The notes under the pieces: model-generated
The model's input: only the letters and a program-made list of their open reading frames with translations
What the model was told of the DNA's origin: nothing
The model's database searches: none
Shown here: one piece after another, positions 23,561-35,274 of the stretch
Numbering within the stretch: the first letter of the stretch is position 1
Layout: each line of letters starts with the position of its first letter
Position numbers and translations under genes: made by a program
Assembly: GCA_964017185.1 (NCBI GenBank)
Contig: OZ024870.1
Span: forward strand, 32,263,621-32,327,620
Source of the DNA: Rugalucina vietnamica
Taxonomy: Eukaryota; Mollusca; Bivalvia; Lucinida; Lucinidae
Length of the DNA: 64,000 nucleotides
Reading direction: 5' to 3'

Positions 23561-24699
23561 TATCACTAATGTATCACTTTGACATTAAGTAAATTATAAA
23601 AGCGTATTGCGGTCTATTGGATTACGCGATGCTTTCGCCACCAAAGAGCTTATCTATTTTCTAAAATAGACACCGATTTAAGATTAAAACATACCAAATA
23701 ACTAAAACCGACATTTTGAGTGGAGTCAGAATACATTCGAAAATGATAATAAATTTAATAAACGTTGATAGCAAAATGCATGTACAGCTGTATCCTACAC
23801 ATTTTATTTAAATCACTGAAAATGCAAGTTACAGCTAGTTCAATAATGAAAATGCAAGTTACAGTTAGTGCAGTAGAAGTAGTGATTTCGTACTTTTCTT
23901 TTGAAAAGCTCATGCAATCGATGTTAAGGAATTCAATGGCATGAGCTCTGTTTCTGTATATGTGTCTATCTTCCACGTGTTTTCTAAAACAGAAAAAAAT
24001 GTTCTTGGTCATCAAGAAATATTCATTTAAATGTCAACGTCCGCTGAGGTGAAAGATTATCTGAGACACTGAGTCGTCGAATAGGTTGACTGCTATGTGA
24101 TCATTGGTGTAGGTATAACTATTAACGTTCACAGAGAAGACAAATGGTCTATGACAAATGGCGAAGCATATGGTAGTGTTGTCTAATGCATGCTTGACGC
24201 CCGAAAGCATTGAAAGAGATGAATTCACCACCATTTGCCACAGTGAGACTGTATGCTACGAAAATCAATTTTTGTAAAGCCGATTACATTCTATTGTCAC
24301 AAAATCAAACAGCATGTGAGATGAATCACCATTCAATGGTGTGTTACTTACAAATGCTTATCTAAATTACGTAACGATAAACTTGCTTTTATTCACAAAA
24401 GGGGAGATTCCATTTGATTGAACGGCAAAAAATGATGGTCAGAAACAGAAATAAGCAGACATACGAGATTTCAGCCAACGGTAGGCCAAGATCACTTTCG
24501 GGGAATCAAAAGGACAAATGATTGTGCCACCTGGCGTCTTCGACTAAACAAACAATTAAAATGGTTTATAAATACGTGTCGCCCACTGGTGCCCGACTGC
24601 ATCATATCTAATGGTTTGTAGAGCTACATACAACATACTTGCGCATCAGGATAGCATGTGCTTGAACTGTATGTCCCTATCATTCCAACGTTATATTAT

Positions 24700-24860
24700 A
24701 TAGTAAAATTGGGTAAAACAGGGATATATACTTTTGCTTATTTTTTATACAAAACATTATTATGGATACTCGATACAACCGCCTCGCCGAGGCAGTTCTA
24801 ATGTGTTCCCACAATCAAAGTTTCGATCGCAATAAGAAAATATTAATTGTTTTAATGCAA
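24700..24860 (+). mobile_element. R2 hairpin element, diverged copy c
   Basis: Retains ACCGCCTCGCCGAGGCAGTTCTAA and GTGTTCCCACAATC between degenerate arms. R2 termini are not recognisable. A sister copy in unit B (32010-32165) is similarly decayed, so insertion predates that duplication. Confidence 0.5.
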
Positions 24861-25914
24861 AATTACATTTTCATCCATGACAGGAATACTGTTTGTCGTG
24901 TATGTTGCATAGGTGTGTTTTCGAAATGGCTTAAGTTTGCAGTGGCCAAGCGATGCTGGTGGCATTATTTTATGTAAACAAGTTGGTTGCTTTTAAAAGG
25001 TAATTAAATTCATATTTAACCCTGTGACAAAACCAAAATACATGTACATTCATGCAACCACTCACTCACTCCCTCATTCACTCACTCACTCACTCGGCAA
25101 CCAGATTGAGAAAAAACGTTGCTAATCTGATTAAGGACCGACTGACCACGAACAAACAAATCTTCGATTTTGATTAATCAAATTGCAGTAAATGCATTAG
25201 TCTATGGAATTAATTCCGGTCGAACAAATTAGGTTTTGTTCTGTGAGATATATAATCTTGTAAGAACCAAGCACTTTAGCACAAACAAGAACCTAACAAT
25301 ATTGAAAGTGTTTCCTGATCCAAAATCATAATATTGAGTTTTATTGCAGTGATATCTGCCATTATTTAGTCGAATTGGCACACACGTGTGTGCATTCAAT
25401 CAACTAATCATAATTTGTAAAACAATATACAAATTTTCGAATTGATGACATCAACCTCCAAAGTATTTTCCAGAAATCACAAAATGATAGTATTATCTGG
25501 TCGTAATTACTGAAAATGAAGAATCTCAATATAAATAACTCATTATATAAATGCAATTTCTTTCTATCAAATAACAAAGTCAGACTACATGAAACAATAA
25601 TTCTTGTGATCGCGGGGGATAGTATTACAAAGCAGGAAATGCAATTCCACCTCCTTATGGAGAATTTACTTTAAAGATGAAAACAATAAAGTCTCGATTA
25701 TTGCCAGAGCCGAGAACATTATTATGAGTCCTTACTCACGAATAATGTCATATGAAGGCCTATGAAGAATGGATTTTGATCAAACTCCATCTACAGGGTG
25801 CGAAGACATATTGTGCGGATTTTATGTTTAAAAATACACGTACGAGATCATTTAGCCATGTACACTATACATGTATATACATATACTACAACATCAACCA
25901 ATCCTTATACTTCA

Positions 25915-26090
25915 CAGGTCCACAGTTTTCTTCTATACCGGTCCCGTTAGGCTTAGCGCATGTGGTAGAGCGTGTGCTTCAGGATCGAAGCATTAAAACG
26001 GGTACAATCGGCTACTTAGCCTTGCGCCCACCATTTTACGGCAAGCAAAGACCTCGTCCCTTACATATACTGTACAACTAATCGCACACA
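25915..26090 (+). mobile_element. decayed tRNA-derived SINE, unit A
   Basis: GCGCATGTGGTAGAGCGTGTG (A-box-like) and GGATCGAAGC (B-box-like) follow CTTCTATACCGGTCCCGTTAG. The unit B sister at 34078-34300 keeps GGATTCAAAGG. The shared location suggests the SINE was present before units A and B separated. Not a functional tRNA. Confidence 0.45.
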
Positions 26091-26574
26091 ACCAGAAATC
26101 TGATAAAAGTTTTTGCATTCACCGGAGGACCGTATAGCAGACTGGTATTCGTTCTTAATATATGTCATCCTGCTAAATTATTATTATTATTATTATCATT
26201 ACTGATAAAATATAAAGGTTTGATCCTTTGGAAGCAGTAAAAACATTCAAAGGGAGATAGTATGGACTATATTGCGCAATTTCGGGCAATGAACCCTCGT
26301 CAGTAGCCCTTTTTAAACCGGCAACGAACGCCAGACTATAATTGTGCTGCAATTTCGAGAATTTACACGAGGAGTCTATATCAAAGACATATTCCTAAAT
26401 TGGGTCAAATAATTAAAAAAAAATGCTTAGAAGTATGTTTCTAAACGTGAGTGTTTTGACCCTGCACTTCAAACTCAGCTTTTGTATTGCTTGTGAGTCG
26501 AAGAAAGCAGCATTCGATGCCGTTTTTTAACTCAAACCGGTGGCAGTATTAAAATCGATGAACAAACATCTTAC

Positions 26575-26658
26575 CCGATACATTCTTTGGGAACAGAAAA
26601 GGTCACTTCCGGTTCATCTAGAAGGCTGTCTGTACACGTGGCTTCATAATCATCGCGA
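26575..26658 (-). pseudogene. candidate first exon, unit B, ATG lost
   Basis: Homologous to the exon at 20436-20530: it encodes SRDDYEATCTDSLLDEPEV and ends at a donor CGG|GTAAGA. The bases that include the ATG in other units are deleted, joining CGCGAGA to GCGCTAG. This copy is probably dead or uses another start. Confidence 0.35.
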
Positions 26659-26789
26659 GAGCGCTAGTTTAAGTAGTGTTCACATTTGTTAATGTCTATT
26701 TCAAATAATGGGATTTATATCGTCTTGTTTCTTTTACATATACTTTGTTTGATGTCTGAGCTTACTTTTAGACACAGTGGGTATTATAT

Positions 26790-26983
26790 GAGCCTCCGCG
26801 TAGGAAAACCAACAATTTGGGTTTGCTACCAGGTCAGACACAAACTGTGCAGTCACAGAAATTAGTTAGAAGCTTTAGATTTCAAATTGAGAAGAAGAGG
26901 GATTGTACTAACAAAGATGGTGCATAGCTGATCTGCGTCTTTGTTTTTGCATATGCAGATTGTTGGTTTTCCCTTATGCCGAC
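26790..26983 (+). mobile_element. R1 MITE, copy 7, internally deleted
   Basis: Starts GAGCCTCCGCGTAGGAAAACC; the left half of the central palindrome is lost, with ACTAACAAAGATGGTGCATAGC in its place. Ends near TTTTCCCTTATGCCGA. Confidence 0.7.
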
Positions 26984-27876
26984 AATGTTTAATCAGGAGC
27001 ATATAATCTTCTCACGGAGCATGTAGCTTTCTCTATAGTATTGTGAAAGCCTAGTGTGATGGCAAACTCACCAGCATTGGATTTCTAGAGAAGTTTTATC
27101 AGCACACTATCAGCATCATTTGTTTTATTAGCCATTTTGAAGTTCATGACATGACTAGTGTAAACATATTTTAATGGATAATCCACAGCCGCTGCATCTT
27201 ATTGGCCACAGCCAAGCAAAACAATCTTTTATGTTAGTCCAGTCAAAGTCAGAAAAAGCACCATAATGCACTTTTACATCACCTTTCATGTGAAGTCGAT
27301 TAAAATTGCGGAATACAACAGTATTCAACCATAATTATCAGAAAACACTTTGAATTAAATGCTGGAAAAGTTCCCAGGACACGACTTTCTTTGAAATGAA
27401 CCTTTTAAACTGACAGATACGTTGAAATCCCTGCTGGGAACAACAGCCAATAGACCTCTGTCTTCCTAAGCATAAGGCTTACACCAGGTGATAGCCCCGT
27501 GAGATATTATAGGCTCCTGGTTTAATTTAACATATATTGCCCTCACTGTTACAACCTTAAATACTCCGTTGTAATATTTAAAACAGCTTCCGAATAACTT
27601 TCAATTAACAAATAAAATAGCAGAGGGAGCAATAATATTTGATATTAGCTTTTCCAGAACATCATTAAATCAAACACGTGATTATATAATCAGTCTGGAT
27701 CACTTTACAACATCTTAAAGCAAAATTAATTATTTCATTGCATTGCAACTTTAGAAACTGCAAAAGCAAATCACTCTTTTGGTTCTAGATTTAGCCAGGT
27801 AGTACATCAACTGTGGCTCTTATTAACTATAGATATTTTGGTGACCGGGTATTAGAATGTCAGGAGGTAAAAATTG

Positions 27877-27896
27877 GCTGCTGCTACTGCTACTGT

Positions 27897-27952
<56 letters not shown>

Positions 27953-27974
27953 ATTGTGATGATGATGATGATGA
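27877..27974. repeat. (CTG)n(ATG)n microsatellite
   Basis: Gives a spurious poly-Leu/poly-Met frame. Positional equivalent of the GAT-rich tracts in the other duplicated units. Confidence 0.95.
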
Positions 27975-28367
27975 AAACCGAATATTCTGCGATGTTTCTT
28001 AAACGAACAGAAATTCTTCAAAATATAGCACTGCTATATCAAAAACGCATAACTAAAGCAAAGAAAATCCCTAATACAAATTCCTTTTTAAAAATAACCA
28101 ATGCCAATGTCAATGAATTTATATCAAAACAAAGAATTAATCTAGTTACAGTTCAACTCCTGTTCTGTGTATCAGTCAACTACTAAAATTACTAACTCAT
28201 TTTTTTATTCCTTCCGCGTTATTTCCATATTACAAAAATAAACACTCCTTTATACATTTCTATTGAAACTAATACATAAACTGTCGTTTTTGCATATTAT
28301 GCCAGCTCAGTAGACTAACTAAGGTCATAGCATCGATAAATATATCCAAATGCTTAGTTACCAAAAT

Positions 28368-28601
28368 GAGACGCCCCATGGGAAAACCAACAATCTGCAT
28401 AGGCGAAAACAAAGGCGCAGATCAGCTTCGCGGTAACCGCGAAGCTGATCAGCGCCTTTGTTTTCGCTACTCGGATAGTACAATTCCTCCTCTACTAAAG
28501 TCCAAAATTTCAAGCTTCTAGCCTGCTTCTGTAGCTGTATAGGCCGGTTTGTGTCAGACCTGTTCGGAAACCACATTGTTGGTTTTCCCACGAGGTGGCT
28601 C
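28368..28601 (-). mobile_element. R1 MITE, copy 8, with known empty site
   Basis: Full-length, with terminal repeats GAGACGCCCCATGGGAAAAC and GTTTTCCCACGAGGTGGCTC. It sits in the conserved duplication block GTTACCAAAATGTCATTCTACTG; the uninterrupted version is at about 22497 in unit A. AAAT is duplicated at the two ends. The central palindrome, about 66 bp, is nearly perfect, including GCTTCGCGGTAACCGCGAAGC. It gives direct proof that R1 is, or was, mobile. Confidence 0.9.
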
Positions 28602-29228
28602 AAATGTCATTCTACTGTCTACAGAAAATTGCTTTCAATGATAACGCAGCTCCCAAGTGGGTATTTTCTCTTAGTACCCTATTTCTTATAGGAAATTAAT
28701 GAAAAATTAACAGGCCGAATAACAGTTTAGAAAGAGATATCGAATTGAATATTCCGTATGTCTCATTTGTAAAAGAGTGTCAAATTTAGAATTTTGGATC
28801 TACATTTAAACACAAAAACCAAGGATATATGTATACCGATACGTACCAGTCTTCAGTCAAATCTAAATATACATTTATATTCCAAAAAAGTCCTTATTTG
28901 GGATTTCATGACCTGACTCTATGACTGATTGTTCTAGATCCAGATTATCCTCGTACATCATTGTATGCAAGGCATCTTAATGTGTAAATATTGTCACTGA
29001 GGCCTAGCTTTCGAAACATCTCGCGTGATGGTTTCAATTTATGTCTATCGTGACCATTGGTCTATTTGTCTTTCTTACATTTTCTGGTAAGACAACTTAT
29101 CACACATACGCCACGCTGCTGACAATGCATCACATCAAGTATTGATAATAAATTAAGAATAATGCGTTTTGGTTTCTATTGGATAACGCGATCCTTCCAC
29201 CACCGACTAAGCACTATAAAGCAAAACT

Positions 29229-29463
29229 AGCCGGCCCCCGTGGCCGAGTGGTTGATTTCATTAACGCGTTTAATCATTCGATCATGTCGTGGGTTCGAGC
29301 CACACACGGGGCACATGTGAGACAACTCCAGTTCTGCTTGCGGGTGTTCCAGGTAGTTTTTCTCGGGATTCTCCCTTTTTCGCCCAACCTAATGATTAGC
29401 CCGTCTTATATGAACTGAAATGATATTGAAAGGGACGTAAAACTGAATTAAAAAGAGAAAAAA
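29229..29463 (+). mobile_element. tRNA-derived SINE with conserved central domain
   Basis: GTGGCCGAGTGGTT (A box) and GGGTTCGAGCC (B box) match a Ser/Leu-type tRNA head. The body includes GGTGTTCCAGGTAGTTTTTCTC..GGATTCTCCCTTTTTCGCCC, reminiscent of the widely shared central domain of metazoan SINEs, and a tail ending TGAAAGGGACGTAAAACTGAA and A-rich sequence. Family name not assigned. Confidence 0.7.
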
Positions 29464-30341
29464 AAGAAGAAACAAAGCTGAGAGGAAAAGACATAGATGC
29501 AGGATTCAGAAATCTCAGTTGTGAGGAGAATCTGGATTTCTGCATATCTATGAAATACTTTTTGTGATAGGGACCGATCTTTTATTCTTAGACGTCGTTA
29601 AGTCATTGACGTTAAGATGTTTATTTGCCCAGAAAGATAAGAACCAATAGGAATTTTTGCTTCTGAAACCAAACAAATGCGATCTTTGGCTAAATGAATA
29701 TTGTCCCACATAAAAAAACTACAATGATGTTGATGTCTGTCTGATAAACAATTTAATGACCTGGATAAGCGAATCTTCGTTTTTGATAAAACAAATCAGT
29801 CTACAGAGTCGGAAGGTTTCATAGGTTTCCCGCCCAAAGTACGAGTGTTTCTTGCAGCTTCTGTGTTATATTCTAATATATGTTACATTCTCATTAAACT
29901 ACAACATTTGATCAATGCAACCTCTTGATGTTACAAACATGCAGCATAAATCTGTGTCAAAGGGGAAGGGGGTCAGATTATTTCCAAAAATATTTTGTCA
30001 GAAAACATATTGTTTTGCAATAGATTATCAAGAAAATACTACAATATGCTTATTGCAACCTTAAATGTTGGGTAGAAACTATTACTGCACGAATAACAGA
30101 TACATCATCTTTTTAAGTTTTAATTGATATATTCAATATAAAAAATAAATGTACAAATGTATTCTCTAAAAGCAAAACGTACAATTTTTCTGGAATATTG
30201 GGTGCAATTAATTATCGAGAACGAATGGAATATCAATCCAAATGACTTACGATATAAACGCATTTTCTGTGCACTGAATAACACAATCAGTCTAAATGAA
30301 ACAATAATACTGACAATCGAGAGATAATGACATTACAAATC

Positions 30342-30546
30342 AGCCTCTGCGTGACAAAACAAACAATTTAGGTTCCGACCAGGTCCAACACAAACTGGCT
30401 TGTGCAGTCACAGAAGCAGGCTAGAAGCTTGAAATTTTGGATATAAGTAGAAGAGAAATTGTACTAACCGTGTAGCGAAAACAAATGCGCTGATCAGCTT
30501 CACAGTTACTGCGAAGCTGATCTGCGACTTTGTTTTCGCATAAGAG
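30342..30546 (+). mobile_element. R1 MITE, copy 9
   Basis: Begins CAGCCTCTGCGTGACAAAAC, then CCGACCAGGTCC, GCAGTCACAGAAGCAGGC and the core palindrome. The right terminus after TTGTTTTCGCATAAG is lost. Confidence 0.7.
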
Positions 30547-30612
30547 AAAATGGTTTCACCACTTATAAACTCTATATGCAAACAATACTCAATTCTAGCA
30601 AAGCCGATTACA

Positions 30613-31799
30613 TGCAGCTCCGTTTCATTAATAACATACCCCTGCAATGTCGCAAAATAAATTGACCCCGCACCCTGCATTGCATGGCTCATTGCTGGAT
30701 GGTTATTAGTCTGGCCTGGATGAAACTTCTACAATTTGTGTATATATTTATGTGTGTTAAGCTGGTAGTTTGTTTATATTGATCGTGAGCAGTCCGATTG
30801 GACAGGAAGCTGTTTTCGGCATGTACCAAAATTTCGACAGAATTAATGTCAAGTTTTCAACTTTCGGCGATTGGTATTATGTAAGTACTGTGAATACTGC
30901 CACTTTCTGACCTGAATGTTATTCATTGACATCTATTTGATATACATTAAAAGTTGCACCGCATTCGCAATACATATAAAGTTCAGAAATAATGATTAAA
31001 TAGACGCTATTTCCTTCATTACAGACATATTTCAAGGAAGCAAAACTGCTCTTAATGTCTACTTCCATCTTAGTGTGCTCTCGCGCGTTTAATATTTGAT
31101 TCGTTGAAGTTTCTCTTGGATGATTACTAATATAAGCCGTCTTGTTAAAATCGCCAGTCACACTATTTAAATCAATTGTATTCAAAAACCATCAAATGTC
31201 CTTAATAAATGTATGTTTAAGAATGTCATTACATAACTTAAAACATTGTCATAGGCAGGTACACATTGCATTAGATACAAGCTCTTTAAATAATCATGTC
31301 AACTATTAATGATATTCTCTGATGTCCAGTTTTTAAATTTGATAAACTTTCAGACAATTTATATGCTGAAAACATTCATTTGCATGGTAGCATAATACAG
31401 GGTAGTAGGTATAGTTATATATTCCATTTCTACTTCAGTACTTTAGCGAATGTGATGTAAGTTTTAAGGTATCTACAATAGATGCCAGTGAACAACATTC
31501 ATGTCAGAAACTGGCAATATTCACAGTACTTACATAATACCAATCGCCGAAAGTTGAAAACTTGACATTAAATCTACCAGAATTTTGGTACACGCCGAAA
31601 GCAGCCTCCTGTCCAATCGGACTGCTCACGATCAATATAAACAAACTACCAGTTTAACACACGTAAATATATACACAAATTGTAGAAGTTTCATCCAGGC
31701 CAGACTAATAACCATCCAGCAATGAGCCATGCATTGTAGTGTGCGGGGTCAATTTATTTTGCGACACTGCAGGGGTATGTTATTAATGAAACGGAGCTG
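30613..31799. mobile_element. foldback element with ~310-bp inverted arms
   Basis: The arm at about 30615-30925 (starting CAGCTCCGTTTCATTAATAA) is repeated in inverted orientation at about 31487-31799 (ending TTATTAATGAAACGGAGCTG), with only scattered differences. About 560 bp of spacer lies between. TACA flanks both sides (30609-30612, 31800-31803). Unit A holds the uninterrupted target, AAAGCCGATTACATTCTATT, near 24276. The spacer carries an 88-codon minus-strand frame (30919-31185) with no recognised motif. Long arms and a 4-bp duplication suggest a DNA foldback transposon; the superfamily is unknown. Confidence 0.8.
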
Positions 31800-32009
31800 T
31801 ACATTCTACTGTCAAAGAATCAAACATCATGTCGTTATCCAATAGTGTGTTAATTACATTTATGCTTATCAGAATTACGCAACGATAAACTTGTTTTTTA
31901 TTCACTTATAAGGAGATGGATTATTGAAAGATTCCATTGATTGAACGGCACAGAATGGTCACGGTCTTGATCAGAAACAAAACCAAACCGACACACATTC
32001 TATCACCAC

Positions 32010-32165
32010 AGTAAAACTGGGTAATACAGGGATATATAATTTTGCTTATTTTTTTTTATCCAAACCATATTTGTGGGTACTCGTTAAAGCAGCCTCGTCG
32101 ATTCTAGCGGTTCTAACGTGTTCCCACAATCAATGTTTCAAACACAATAAAAAGTTATTAACTTT
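32010..32165 (+). mobile_element. R2 hairpin element, diverged copy d
   Basis: GTGGGTACTCGTTAAAGCAGCCTCGTCG...CGGTTCTAACGTGTTCCC, unit B sister of the copy near 24780. Confidence 0.5.
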
Positions 32166-34077
32166 TTTTCAATGTAATATTATTATTTTTCACACTTGAA
32201 TAAAAACTGTTTGTTGCACTGGTGTATTTTCGCAATGGCCGCAAGTTTGATAACTATTTGACTTGATAAATACATTCTGAAAAGAACCAATTATCTCAAA
32301 TGGTCCACATGAAGATACATACTTTCTGACTAAGTTCAATATCAACAAAGATTATTGGTTCTGTGACAAAACAAAAACCATGATTTGGGAGGAAATTATT
32401 ATCTTATATTTTTAATTCGATATTATCTACATTCATATGTATTACACCTTGTGTGAAATATTATTTTGACACATTCATGTGTATAATTTGTAAGATAACT
32501 GGCAACCAGATTGAAAAAGAAACCGTTGCATGTCTGATTAAAGACCGACTTGCCCAGAACAAACCCATCTTCGTTTTTGATAAAACGCATCAGTATATAG
32601 AATTAATTTTGATCGAACAAATTAGGTTTTGTTCTTTGTAATAAATAATGTTGCTTGAACCAAGCACTTGAGCACAAACCAGACCCTAACAATAATGAAA
32701 GTATCTCCTGATCCAAAATCATAATATCAAGACATGTTGTAGTGATACGTGTCATTATTTCTTCGAACTGGTACATACTTAAGAACATGCAATCAACTAA
32801 TCATAAGTTGTAAAACAATATACCAGTTTTCAAATTAATGATATCAATCTTCAAGGAATCTTCTAGAAATCACAAAATGATAGTCTTATCTGGTCGTAAT
32901 TATTGCAAATGAAGAATCTCAATCTAAATGACCTATGATATAATGTATCTTTTGATAACAAAATAAGACTTAATGAAACAATAATTCTGGTGATCAAGGG
33001 GTATGGTATTACAAATCAGGAAATGCAATTCCAAAGTATTTGGCTCCCTACGGAGTATTTACTTCCAAGATGAAAACAAGACAGTTCGGATTATTGCCAC
33101 CCGAGAACATAATTCTCAGTCTTTGCTCATGGATAGTGTCGTATGAATACCTGTGGAGCATGGATTTTGATTTTTTGAATAAAAAAAAAATCTTTTAGCC
33201 GTGTACACAATATAAACTGATGAGGCTTAAGTAGCCGAAACCGCGGTATGAACCACCTTTTTCTCATTAACATGTTCACTGCTCTTACAGAATCTCACTT
33301 TTATTTTTATTTGCCATTACTGCAGCTTGTGTTGTGTCGTGTGGCAGCCCTAAAAGTCCCCCGTACATCACCCATAGTGCGGATTATGTTTTCCTTTTGG
33401 TCCTTCGAGATCGGCGAAGATACATTGAGAAATCAGAAATTTATTATCGGTTAAGATTCATTTTCTAACCAACGTTTAACACATTTGGCCTAATTTGGAA
33501 ATACTAGTCTTTGTATTAAACTACCCTCTTATAGGTTGCAAATTTAAACTAATTCTCTTTGGCTTCAAAATCTAAAAGCTAGGGTCAATGTCGCGCCAAG
33601 CAATTGAAACGGAATGAGGATTTCTCCTCAATCTGTGGGGTTTTTCCTTCAATTTGTGGGGTTTCCCTTTGACACCCAGGGGCCTGGTTCCAGTCGCAAT
33701 GTTTTGCTACACTTCTTGCATAATAAAGCATTTGAAGACGGAAACCAGGCTTGCACTCCGCCGTTTTATTAGGGCTTGTGGGAAGAATGACGTACTTGAA
33801 TCTAAAGTTAAACATTTAGCTGGCGTTCTGGACGGATAATGCTAAAACCCGGAACTTTGCCCTAGGTCCGACCAAGTACGAAAGCTTAAAATCCACCGTT
33901 GCGAGGGATGCGATCCATCGAGTTACCGAAAAACTCCACAAACCTAGGAAAAACCACAACACACGGACAAATAATGGTATATACAGACTAGCCAAGCGTT
34001 CCTTTTAACAAGGAAAATTTATTCTCATTAATATGTTCACTGCTTTTAAAGGATAACAGTTTTATTTTTATTCATAG

Positions 34078-34300
34078 GTCCACTGTTTTCTTCTATACCG
34101 ATCCCGTTAGCTCGTGATAGAGTGTGGAGGTCGCGGATTCAAAGGAGTTAGAACGGGTACCATTGGCTACTTAGCCTTGCGCTTGTCATCCTATGGCAAG
34201 CACTGGCTTCTCTTCCCTCACATATACTGCACAACTAACTGCACATGACAAAAAGTTTGGTAATAGTTTTCAGTTGCATTCACCAGAGGATCGTGTGCAT
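34078..34300 (+). mobile_element. decayed tRNA-derived SINE, unit B
   Basis: CTTCTATACCGATCCCGTTAG, an A-box-like GTGATAGAGTG, and GGTCGCGGATTCAAAGG as B box. Homologous to 25915-26090. Confidence 0.45.
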
Positions 34301-34338
34301 TCGTGCTTAATACTTTATCCTCCTAAAATACTGAATCT

Positions 34339-34354
34339 ATTATTATTATTATTA

Positions 34355-34396
<42 letters not shown>
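34339..34396. repeat. (ATT)n microsatellite
   Basis: Nearly perfect ATT repeat, with one GTT interruption. Confidence 0.97.
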
Positions 34397-34402
<6 letters not shown>

Positions 34403-34535
34403 ATAATAATTTATTTAATTACTGGACCTACACAACAATAGCTGAACTTTTAGCTTGTGAGTCGAAGTTAGTATTCGATGCCCTTCAAGCAAGTCAAACC
34501 GATGGTAGTATAAAAGTGATAAGTAGACATCTAAC

Positions 34536-34630
34536 CTGATTGATTCTTTGGGAACAGAAAAGGTCACTTCCGGTTCATCTAGATGACTGTCTGTACACGT
34601 TGCTTCATATTCGTCAGGAGGATATTCCAT
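34536..34630 (-). CDS. candidate first exon, unit C
   Basis: 95 bp from ATG at 34630 to CAG|GTTAGA at 34536. Encodes MEYPPDEYEATCTD and then DEPEVTFSVPKES. Length, phase (31 codons plus two bases) and frame are the same as in unit A. An acidic, Cys-containing, non-hydrophobic N-terminus with no signal peptide. Downstream exons are not recognised. Confidence 0.45.
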
Positions 34631-34937
34631 TGTTAGCGATAGTTTCACATTTTCTCGAGTTCACATTTTCTCGAGTCTATTTCAAATTATGCAAGTCATA
34701 ATGTTATTTTGTTAAAAGGTATACATCAAGTTACTGGAAAAATAATCGCATTTTCGAATTACTTTTAATGAGCAAATAAAACTGCAGAAATTGTAATGGC
34801 TTTTAGTATTGTGTGTGTATTGGCTGTTCCAGAACATCATAAGATCAAACACATGTTCATTCAATCAGTCTGGATTATTTTGCAAAGCCGCAACATCATT
34901 TGAAATATGTTCTGTTTTATTTTAGATATTTTCAGGT

Positions 34938-35106
34938 AAATAACAGTGTTTTATTTGAATCTATAGATGTAATAGATAACTCAGTATTGGAATCTTCAGA
35001 TGACGACGAAGACGAAGACGACAACGATGACGATGATGATGATACAAATACTTCTGCATTTAACGGAAATTTTCCAAAAGATAACATTATTATACCGTAT
35101 GACTAA
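34938..35106 (+). CDS. candidate terminal exon, acidic tail
   Basis: On the + strand, TTCTGTTTTATTTTAG|ATATTTTCAG| gives two possible acceptors, followed by an open frame VNNSVLFESIDVIDNSVLES, a run of about twenty Asp/Glu/Asn residues, and TSAFNGNFPKDNIIIPYD before TAA at 35104. The non-acidic flanks look like protein. It lies about 300 bp from the divergent exon at 34536-34630. Comparable Asp/Asn-rich frames occur at similar places in units D (39087-39270) and E (42440-42620). The function is unknown, and microsatellite expansion is an alternative explanation. Confidence 0.3.
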
Positions 35107-35274
35107 CAAAACTGGATAAATGTACTGATCAATGCCATGTATGACGAATACACTATCCACAAATTTTCATAAAACTATAACATTGCACCAGTCGATTTCC
35201 GTATCTATCACTAATTAACTCCCATTTTTCCTCGTAATTCCATTTAACAATCGCAAATCGACTATTCACATATA

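Noticed and set aside
23755..24234. Two minus-strand frames (86 and 66 codons) as a split gene
   Set aside because: No recognised motif, no matching splice sites between them, and no conservation seen in sister units.
27857..28186. 109-codon poly-Leu/poly-Met frame
   Set aside because: Created by (CTG)n(ATG)n; the downstream part is AT-rich without any motif.
29229..29310. tRNA gene (A and B boxes present)
   Set aside because: No acceptor-stem pairing or proper anticodon arm could be drawn; followed by a SINE body and A-rich tail.
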